The notes under the pieces are model-generated. The model searched no databases and was not told the origin of the DNA. It saw nothing but the letters and a program-made list of their open reading frames with translations. The translations under genes were made by a program, and so were the position numbers. Positions 1-6,959 of a stretch of DNA of 35,126 nucleotides are shown here, piece by piece (positions within the stretch are counted from its first letter, which is position 1; each line of letters opens with the position of its first letter). This stretch comes from a virus, in IMG/VR virus record IMGVR_UViG_3300008259_000103, positions 1 to 35,126 of that record. The stretch is one strand, 5' to 3'.

Positions 1-1204
1 TTATCAGATAGGAGACCGCGTTTGGTACAATGGCAGCGTGTATAGTTGCATTGCAAATAACGATGGTATCAATCCAAGCAATCCTGCATACTGGACACTT
101 GTAGCTGTTGGATACAGATTGCGTCAAACACCTGTGGATTGGAACGCTACCACAGGCGACTATCAGATATTGAACAAACCTACTATACCTGCTGCACAGG
201 TTAACAGCGATTGGAATGCAGTAAGTGGTGTTGCGCAGATATTGAATAAGCCAATACTTGCAGCAGTTGCTACATCGGGCGATTACAATGACTTAATCAA
301 TCAGCCATCAATACCAAGCAACCTTGATGACTTAGCTGATGTGAATGCGCCTACTCCATCCAACGGGCAGGTGTTAACGTGGAATGGCTCGCAATGGGTT
401 AATAGCACACCGGCAACCGGGGGCACCGTCACAAGTGTAGGTTTAACGATGCCGAGCGCTTTTGCTGTTACAGGTTCGCCAGTTACGACGGCGGGAACGT
501 TGGCCGTAACGGGTGCGGGGACAACTAGCCAATACGTTCGGGGCGATGGCACTCTCGCCAATTTCCCCGCAATGGGCGGAGGTGGCGGGCAAGTATTTTA
601 TTTTAATGGCAATATCTCTCAGGGCACAATAGGCGGGACGGCCTTTTATGAATTAGGAACGGCGGCGAATACAGGGCCAGCGGCTAACTTTACTCGAGCG
701 ACAACGGGCGTTATTGCGAGTTTTATAACGGACGTTGGCGAGCCGAATCATTTGATAATTCCCTCTGGCCTTTGGATTATTGATGTTTATTTGAGCGAAA
801 CGGGAGGCGGTTCTAATAACGCCGAAATAATCGCGGTTTTAAAAATTTACAACGGCGCAACGTTCACCACGATAGCGAGCTCACCACTTGAGCAAATAAC
901 AAACGGAAACGTGCCCGACCTTTACACGTTCGCCATATCAGTACCCAACACGGTAACGGCGGCAACCGATCGCGTTGTTATTGAGTTCGATATTCAAAAC
1001 ACAAACGGAAAAACGGTTACCCTTTACACTGAGGACGGTCGAATCGGTGAGGTACATACTACTTATGCGATTGGGCTCAGCTCGTTGAATGGATTAACAG
1101 CAAACACTCAAACGTTCGCCACGGGTACGGCGGGCACTGATTTCGGTATTAACTCGGCGGGGTCGGTGCACACTTTTAATTTGCCCACGGCCTCGGCTTC
1201 AAAT
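1..1204. repeat. Terminal homologous segment, left copy
   Basis: These bases align to 33923-35126 over their full length with no net insertion or deletion. The stretch 212-317 matches 34134-34239 with a single mismatch that I can see. From about 420 onward the two copies keep the protein sequence but differ at most third codon positions. Both ends code for the same part of a tail fibre. The exact colinearity fits either two alleles of one locus at the ends of a circular assembly or two tandem fibre genes. Confidence 0.9.
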
Positions 1205-1792
1205 CGAGGTGCTCTTTCAAGTGCTGATTGGGCGACGTTCAATAATAAACAAAACTCAATCGGTTTAACGACGGTTGGAACTAACCTCGCAACGTTGCCC
1301 GACCCGAGCGCCATTAGGTATATACGCATTAACGCCAACAACACAGTCACAGCAATATCACTTGCCGACCTTAAGACAGAACTTGGTCTTGGCACACTTG
1401 TCAGCACTTCTAATCAAGCTACAAGTGGCACAGCATGGCAGGATATTACTGGTTTGACATTTCCGGTTACGGCAGGCAAGACATACAAGTGGCGTGCAAC
1501 GGTGGCGTATACAATAACAAGCGGTAACATCAACTTTGCGATCAGTGGACCGACGCTTGATTTCACTCGCTATCGTTTTACGGCAGCCGCAACGGGTACG
1601 ACGAATTTCGTAAACAATCAAACGAGTTATGATACCGGGACGCTCGTTGCTGGCGTGAATGGATGCGCCACGAGTGATGGAGTTATTAAGGTGTCTGCAA
1701 GTGGAACCGTTGCCATGAGAATGCGATCAAGTGTAGGTGGTGCTTTGACATCGCTGGCTGGTTCTGTTCTTGAGTGGGAGGAGGTGCTATAA
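2..1792 (+). CDS. Tail fibre / receptor-binding-type protein, 5' truncated by window edge
   Basis: The frame is open from base 2, so the true start lies outside the left edge. The GTG at 38 is internal, because the homologous right-end copy continues far upstream. The protein is low-complexity, Gly/Thr/Ser/Asn-rich and beta-type. It holds fibre repeats such as DWNATTGDYQILNKPTI and SGDYNDLINQPSIP, then a Gly-rich hinge (about nt 570-590), a jelly-roll-like section and a second fibre motif RGALSSADWATFNNKQ. The last 150 residues look like a small globular tip. The gene ends TAATG into the tail completion gene at 1792. Bases about 420-1320 use many NCG codons, unlike the flanks and unlike the homologous copy at the other end. 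Role in host adhesion is inferred from architecture and position. Confidence 0.85.
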   Translation, partial: YQIGDRVWYNGSVYSCIANNDGINPSNPAYWTLVAVGYRLRQTPVDWNATTGDYQILNKPTIPAAQVNSDWNAVSGVAQILNKPILAAVATSGDYNDLINQPSIPSNLDDLADVNAPTPSNGQVLTWNGSQWVNSTPATGGTVTSVGLTMPSAFAVTGSPVTTAGTLAVTGAGTTSQYVRGDGTLANFPAMGGGGGQVFYFNGNISQGTIGGTAFYELGTAANTGPAANFTRATTGVIASFITDVGEPNHLIIPSGLWIIDVYLSETGGGSNNAEIIAVLKIYNGATFTTIASSPLEQITNGNVPDLYTFAISVPNTVTAATDRVVIEFDIQNTNGKTVTLYTEDGRIGEVHTTYAIGLSSLNGLTANTQTFATGTAGTDFGINSAGSVHTFNLPTASASNRGALSSADWATFNNKQNSIGLTTVGTNLATLPDPSAIRYIRINANNTVTAISLADLKTELGLGTLVSTSNQATSGTAWQDITGLTFPVTAGKTYKWRATVAYTITSGNINFAISGPTLDFTRYRFTAAATGTTNFVNNQTSYDTGTLVAGVNGCATSDGVIKVSASGTVAMRMRSSVGGALTSLAGSVLEWEEVL

Positions 1793-2415
1793 TGGCAAGG
1801 CCTGTTGAATATGGTCCTCTTTATGACCTTCTCGATGATTTCGGGAAGGGAGTGGTCGAGAGTGCTCAGTCGAACTTGCGAATCTTGCGTCGCATCGGTG
1901 GCAAGCAACGCCGTCGTGTTGCATCTCGCAATCTCCTAAATTCGCTCGCCTTTGCAGTCAAGCGCAAAGGTAAGACATCTTCGCTTTTATTCTTTGCAAA
2001 GGGAAGTGCTGATGTTTATGCAGACTTTATTGAGCAGGGTGTTAATGGAACTGAAAAGAACCAGAACTCTCCTTACAGCTTTCGCAAAGGCAGGATACCT
2101 TTCAATCCAATATATGAATGGGTCAAGATCAAAGGAATCAAGCCCAGAAATGTTGACGACCCAAACCGGATGAAGCGCTCGCAGTTCACCAGCGCAGGCA
2201 GGGAGTCAAAGAAGCGAGGAAAGGAAGTAACGCAAGAAGACCTGCTGCGCCAGATGGCAGCACGCATGGCAGTGAGCATTGCACGAAAAGGTATTACAGG
2301 TATTCACTACTTCGAGGAGGCAATTGAGACGGAGCTTGACAAGCGCGGCGAGGCGTTCAATGAAATGGTTGAGCGCATCATTGAGGACATAATCAACAAA
2401 CGAAACAAGAAATAG
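1792..2415 (+). CDS. HK97 gp10-like tail completion / neck protein
   Basis: This is a 207-residue basic protein starting MARPVEYGPLYDLLDDFGKG. I chose ATG 1792 because it overlaps the fibre stop (TAATG) and has a strong purine-rich site, gggaggaggt, just upstream; an in-frame GTG at 1774 is less likely. A helical N-terminus is followed by a central segment with YADFIEQGVNG and PYSFRKGRIPFNPIYEWVK and a C-terminal helix. That pattern (YA.F.E.G...., then a P/W region) is typical of HK97 gp10-type tail completion proteins, which sit at the head-tail or tail-end interface. Assignment rests on motif resemblance only. It lies between the fibre and the tail-tip genes, an uncommon place for this family. 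Confidence 0.55.
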   Translation: MARPVEYGPLYDLLDDFGKGVVESAQSNLRILRRIGGKQRRRVASRNLLNSLAFAVKRKGKTSSLLFFAKGSADVYADFIEQGVNGTEKNQNSPYSFRKGRIPFNPIYEWVKIKGIKPRNVDDPNRMKRSQFTSAGRESKKRGKEVTQEDLLRQMAARMAVSIARKGITGIHYFEEAIETELDKRGEAFNEMVERIIEDIINKRNKK

Positions 2416-3711
2416 ATGGCCATCACAATACAAGATCAACCTAACGCATGGAGCCCACGAGGTCAGCGTCTTATATTCTATATGACGAGCGACAATAGTA
2501 CGCAGACAGGATTCAGAATGCAGGCTACCGTTACCGTCACAAGTACGTCAGAGGTGTATACATTTATGCTTTCATTAGACCCGAACACAGGAGTAATATA
2601 CGACCTCGGCAGTCTGGTGAGCTTGCGTAATTATGAAGAAACTGCGAATATACACGCAGCGGTTGATGAAATTGATGAGCCTACTGGTTCTGCTTTTGAT
2701 TTGTACACGGTTATCTTTGAAGAGTTTTGGATTGTAGGTGGCGTGCTTACTGCTTCTGGAATAACAAGTGATCCTGTCACAATTTGTGTTGTTAACGGAT
2801 ATTACCAAATGCGCAATGGATACAAGCCAAACGCAAATCTTGGAAGCATCGATGTAAAGTATGCGCTCACAAACTTCACGAATTCTCGTGCGATGAGTGA
2901 CCGATATGCAGCAACGCATACATGGACAATGAAGAATTCAGCTCTTGCCGCACCAGTAAATGCAAATACAATCTTCATTCCTGTGCGCGAGGCCGATTAT
3001 GGTTTGTTATATATTCCCGGCAATGATGCCTACCTGCCAGCAAATAACGTCGCTAAGTTTCGCATTACAATTTATGACAGCGCTGGATCAACTCACACAT
3101 ATACAAGTGGAACCATCACAGGCTACACAATAACAGGATTGGGTGTGTATCCTGCAAACATAAACGATAGCATCATTATCACGGAAAAGCCTAGTATGTA
3201 TCCGGGGTGGAGATATTATGTAGTCGCAATTTTGGATGCCTCAAACGTCACAAGATGTGCGCCGTATGTCTTTTACAATACCGAGCTTTATGGTCAATGG
3301 GACTGCCGCTATACACCGGTGCGTCTTGCTTGGGTTAACTCACGCAGTGGCTGGGACTATTTTAACTTCATAAAGAAAAATGAAATTACAAATAGCATTG
3401 AGCGTAAGCAGTACAAACAAACACGATGGCGTGGGGAGTCACCCTTCTATATCTCCAGCGACCGGGTGTTAACAGACCGAGACACTATTGTGACGCAGAC
3501 GCTTACTATTACCTCCGACTGGATTCAAGAGGAGGAGTATATATTCCTGCGTGGGCTGATTGTGTCAAATCAAGTCCAGATAGTGCAGGACAGTGGTATC
3601 TCAATACCTGTAAGCATAGAAGATACCGAGTTCCTTGAGAGAAAAGAGCGAAACGGGAAGCTCTATAATATTGTGCTTAAGATTAAATATTCACAAGACT
3701 ACTGGACATGA
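2416..3711 (+). CDS. Tail tip / distal-tail-type structural protein
   Basis: The protein has 431 residues, starting MAITIQDQPNAWSPRGQRLI directly after the previous stop. It is beta-rich throughout with many Tyr, Thr and Trp residues and no membrane segment. The C-terminal third has a run with KYKQTRWRGESPFYISSDR followed by a stretch rich in charged and aromatic residues, resembling Bacteroidetes phage tail proteins found beside the hub gene. It overlaps the next gene by ATGA. Together with the 960-aa gene downstream it probably forms the distal tail. A Dit-like role is an inference from neighbours; I cannot name a domain with certainty. Confidence 0.5.
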   Translation: MAITIQDQPNAWSPRGQRLIFYMTSDNSTQTGFRMQATVTVTSTSEVYTFMLSLDPNTGVIYDLGSLVSLRNYEETANIHAAVDEIDEPTGSAFDLYTVIFEEFWIVGGVLTASGITSDPVTICVVNGYYQMRNGYKPNANLGSIDVKYALTNFTNSRAMSDRYAATHTWTMKNSALAAPVNANTIFIPVREADYGLLYIPGNDAYLPANNVAKFRITIYDSAGSTHTYTSGTITGYTITGLGVYPANINDSIIITEKPSMYPGWRYYVVAILDASNVTRCAPYVFYNTELYGQWDCRYTPVRLAWVNSRSGWDYFNFIKKNEITNSIERKQYKQTRWRGESPFYISSDRVLTDRDTIVTQTLTITSDWIQEEEYIFLRGLIVSNQVQIVQDSGISIPVSIEDTEFLERKERNGKLYNIVLKIKYSQDYWT

Positions 3712-3911
3712 GATATGATGTCGAACTTATAGTAAGCGCTGGAGGCACTAGCTTCGTCAATAGTGGACCTTATACAACGGCCTTTAACCCTACAGGTGGC
3801 ACCGTTGCAAATATTGCAGATATTGGTAATCCTCCTGCTAACCTTATTACCATTGGTACTATCATCACAGGTCCTAATGGTGGTTTAGTTACTACATCTA
3901 CTGTTGCTTGA
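3708..3911 (+). CDS. Small tail-tip-associated protein (67 aa), unknown
   Basis: The start ATG overlaps the previous stop (ATGA) and the stop TGA overlaps the start of the 960-aa gene, so it is translationally coupled on both sides. The protein is MRYDVELIVSAGG followed by a Gly/Pro/Thr/Asn-rich, beta-type sequence without Cys or membrane segments. I do not recognise the family. The position suggests a minor tail component or a coupling peptide for the hub gene. Confidence 0.55.
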   Translation: MRYDVELIVSAGGTSFVNSGPYTTAFNPTGGTVANIADIGNPPANLITIGTIITGPNGGLVTTSTVA

Positions 3912-6786
3912 GCTTTATGAGAACGAAGTCATCAGTCAGAACTGGCGCTTCTCTGACCTGCAAACATTTGCTGCGCTCGGTTCATTTTCACGGCAGTTTC
4001 GAGTGCCTGCAACAAAGCGCAATTTGATGGCGCTCGGATATCTTCCAGATGTAAACTTTAAAGCTGAGACGGACTACTTTCAGACAAAACTCACAGCAGA
4101 GCTGCGTGTTCAAACTTTACCAATAGCTATCGGATACATCCGAGTAATGAGAGTAATTACTCAGGCTGAAAAGCTCGCTGACTTTGAGTTGACCTTCTAC
4201 GCCGAAAGCCCTGACCTATTCAATAAAATTGCAGGCAAGAAGCTCAAGGACATTGCTGCGCTCAATGATTTAAATGCTCCACTCGACTATAACGAGGTCA
4301 TTAACGCGACCGGATATCCATACCTTTATTCCTTAACTGATTATGGGCAAAAGTGGGACCAGAGCGGTGCTCAAAATGCTCGCAGCATATACGCCACAAG
4401 TATCGGTACTGCTCCACGAGCTGGAGACCTGACACCTTCTCTCAATTGGCAGTGGATATTTTCAAAGATACTTGAAGAGGCAGGATTCACATACACAGCC
4501 GTTGACCTCGACAATGTACTCAACCAATACTATGCACCATGGATTAATAGCAAGCAACTTGTATACACACAAAACGTTCAGAGCTTTATATTTAGGTTCT
4601 ATAATGCCACACCGCTTGCGATGAACACCACACAGCAGGCACTTGCAAGTGTGACTGAAAACTTTGACAACGGAAGCACTGTATCGAGCGGTGTGTTTAC
4701 AGCTCCGATCACAGGCCTCTATACTTTTCGTTATTGGTATACATTTAACAGCCCCAACTCAATGAGTGGGCTGTTCACTGTCTACTACAATAATATCACA
4801 ACTGGAGCAGTAGTGGCCATGAACTCAAGCGCAGTATTCAGTGGTGACAATAACTTCGATAGTGCCAATGGTGCGCCATACTTTTTTCTTGCAGCTGGTG
4901 ACCAATTTCAGCTTTTATATCAAGCTCCTGCTGCCACAATAACACTTAAAGCTGGCACAGCATATAACACAGGAACTGGTGTTGAGCTAATCGACGCAAA
5001 CTTTATGGATGGGCTGACTCTGAACTGGTCAGCAAATGCTCCAGACATGACGCAGTCTGATTTCATGCGTGATGTTTTAAATATGCACTGCTGTGTTATT
5101 GTTCCAGATCGTGGAACCCCAAATGCAGTAATCATTCAAAATATATCGGATTATGTTGGAACCGGGTCAGATAGAGATTGGAGTTCCAAACTTGATATTT
5201 CCAAAGATATTACACTAAGCAACACGAGTGATTTTCAAAATAAGCAACTCAAATTCACATACTCGGAAGGCGAGGATGTGGCATCTAAGATTTACTCAGG
5301 TTTAAATCGCATCTATGGTGACTACAAGATTGACAACTATACCGTTAGTGTAAACGACGTGCCGAATGATTTCGCTAGCGATTCAGAACAACAGATTCAA
5401 TTAATTACGCAATCAACTCCAAGTAACTATATTAAAGGCACCTCTATAGTTATACCCAAGTTCATCGATGAGAATGGAGATTTCGTAAGCCCCAAAATGC
5501 GGTGTCTTTTCCATGCTGGTGATTATGAGATGAGCTTGTATGATTTTGCGACCTTTACCGCAGACACTTCTTTTGTGGTTCCGGTCTTAAATCATTATGA
5601 ACTCATTGTGCCACTGTTCTCCTCTCGTGACCTGAACTGGGCGCCAGAGGTTCCCTTGTATACAATCGGAGCGATACCGTACAAAACTTTATTTAATGAG
5701 TACTGGCGCGACTATTTAAACCAGTTGTACTCACCTCAAGCCCGTATCATGGAGGCGTACTTTGCGCTTGATTTAGGAGACATCTTGAGCTTTAAGTTCA
5801 GTGACCGCATTTGGGTTAAAGATGCGTGGTGGAGAATTCTTGACATTAATGACTACAAAGTGGGCAGCTCAGATGTAACACAAGTACGGCTGCTTAAAAT
5901 TATTGATGCAGTACCAGAGGCACAGGCAGAGCCAGATGATATTGCCGACAACGGTGTGGTTTCATTTATTGATGGAAACGGTGACCCGGTAGGAGCGACG
6001 CAAGAAACCTGTGAGCGCTTCGGTTATTTTTGGGACCCTGTGACAAGCACCTGCTATGGTTTTACAACTACACCACAAATACCACCAGCCCCAGTTGATG
6101 AGCGCATTGGCAGCAGCTCAAATGAAATTAGCAATTCTATTAATAGCATTGTAATGACCGAGCGCCTAAATAATGATGCGTCAAACACCTACACGATTGC
6201 AGTGGGTTCGGATATTAAAATGGATGCAGGCAACACATCGAGCATTGCAGTAGGTGAAAAACTCATTATGGAAGGAACTGGCGGCGTCTCGATGTTTGGG
6301 CGCAATGTATACTCAAAAGTCAGCGGTCAGCATCTCGGCGGTGGTTATCTTAATAATATTCCTGCAACCAGCCCAGAGGGTTACGCTCAAAGTGGTGTTG
6401 TGATGTATCAAAGCAAGCAAGCATTTGCTGCTGCTGGACAATACTTTTTATTTATTAACGGCGTTAATGGTGAGCACCTTGATCTACCGGATGACACATG
6501 CTGGAGCTGCATCCTGAATTACACAATACAAGACGATAACTTTACAGGCAACTATGAAACAGGACAATTGAGCTTTGCACTGATTAAGTCGGGAGGTGTG
6601 GCTGCGGTAAGCGCAATAACTCCTCTAAATGTCATCGGTGGAATCGGTGCTTATATTTTTGGCATCGCCGTCAATGTTGCAGTGCCAAATCTTCACCGCC
6701 TATATTACACGGTCGGAGGTGCACCATTCCCGGACACTTTTCATGTTACAGCTTCACTCATATACACTCAATCAAAAATATCATGA
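3904..6786 (+). CDS. Large tail tip / baseplate hub-like protein (960 aa)
   Basis: No ATG is available near the 5' end: the frame is closed by TAG at 3886, and only TTG 3904 (or CTG 3901) can start it, both inside the end of the 67-aa gene. The N-terminus LELYENEVISQNWRFSDL, then GSFSRQFRVPATKRN, matches a motif I associate with Bacteroidetes phage tail-tip proteins. A long beta-rich central part follows, with SQSDFMRDVLNMH-like and WVKDAWWRILDINDYKVGSS segments that resemble hub or Tal proteins. Residues after about 690 change to a Cys-containing linker (TCERFGYFWD, TCYGF) and a fibre-like tail. It is probably the structural hub at the tail end. Coupling to the upstream ORF likely drives initiation. 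Function is inferred, not proven by a catalytic motif. Confidence 0.6.
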   Translation: MLELYENEVISQNWRFSDLQTFAALGSFSRQFRVPATKRNLMALGYLPDVNFKAETDYFQTKLTAELRVQTLPIAIGYIRVMRVITQAEKLADFELTFYAESPDLFNKIAGKKLKDIAALNDLNAPLDYNEVINATGYPYLYSLTDYGQKWDQSGAQNARSIYATSIGTAPRAGDLTPSLNWQWIFSKILEEAGFTYTAVDLDNVLNQYYAPWINSKQLVYTQNVQSFIFRFYNATPLAMNTTQQALASVTENFDNGSTVSSGVFTAPITGLYTFRYWYTFNSPNSMSGLFTVYYNNITTGAVVAMNSSAVFSGDNNFDSANGAPYFFLAAGDQFQLLYQAPAATITLKAGTAYNTGTGVELIDANFMDGLTLNWSANAPDMTQSDFMRDVLNMHCCVIVPDRGTPNAVIIQNISDYVGTGSDRDWSSKLDISKDITLSNTSDFQNKQLKFTYSEGEDVASKIYSGLNRIYGDYKIDNYTVSVNDVPNDFASDSEQQIQLITQSTPSNYIKGTSIVIPKFIDENGDFVSPKMRCLFHAGDYEMSLYDFATFTADTSFVVPVLNHYELIVPLFSSRDLNWAPEVPLYTIGAIPYKTLFNEYWRDYLNQLYSPQARIMEAYFALDLGDILSFKFSDRIWVKDAWWRILDINDYKVGSSDVTQVRLLKIIDAVPEAQAEPDDIADNGVVSFIDGNGDPVGATQETCERFGYFWDPVTSTCYGFTTTPQIPPAPVDERIGSSSNEISNSINSIVMTERLNNDASNTYTIAVGSDIKMDAGNTSSIAVGEKLIMEGTGGVSMFGRNVYSKVSGQHLGGGYLNNIPATSPEGYAQSGVVMYQSKQAFAAAGQYFLFINGVNGEHLDLPDDTCWSCILNYTIQDDNFTGNYETGQLSFALIKSGGVAAVSAITPLNVIGGIGAYIFGIAVNVAVPNLHRLYYTVGGAPFPDTFHVTASLIYTQSKIS

Positions 6787-6959
6787 CCCAAAATACCATT
6801 ACACCACTACTGATTCTGCTGCGCTCAGGATATAAATCTAACACAGATAGATATCGTCTCAAAGGATGGCGTCGTTTATTATATCACATTATTAAGTATG
6901 GAATCGTGGCCTTGCCATGGTCTATTATTATAATACTTACCTTCTTATACTTCAGATAA
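6783..6959 (+). CDS. Small membrane protein (58 aa) between hub and tape measure
   Basis: Reading from ATG 6783 (ATGA overlap with the hub stop) gives a 58-residue protein that ends TAATG into the tape measure gene. The N-terminal 35 residues are basic (LKGWRRLLYH). They are followed by one hydrophobic segment, IVALPWSIIIILTFLYF, ending in Arg-stop. This predicts a single C-terminal membrane anchor. Tight overlaps on both sides support it as a real gene. Its role is unknown. It could sit in the host membrane during assembly or be a small virion component linked to tape measure ejection. Confidence 0.65.
   Translation: MTQNTITPLLILLRSGYKSNTDRYRLKGWRRLLYHIIKYGIVALPWSIIIILTFLYFR

Noticed and set aside
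1-1792. Diversity-generating retroelement as source of the fibre variation
   Set aside because: No reverse transcriptase or template repeat is visible, and the substitutions between copies are not adenine-specific.
3708-3911. Programmed frameshift joining the 67-aa ORF to the 960-aa ORF
   Set aside because: No slippery heptamer is present near the overlap; the arrangement fits simple translational coupling.
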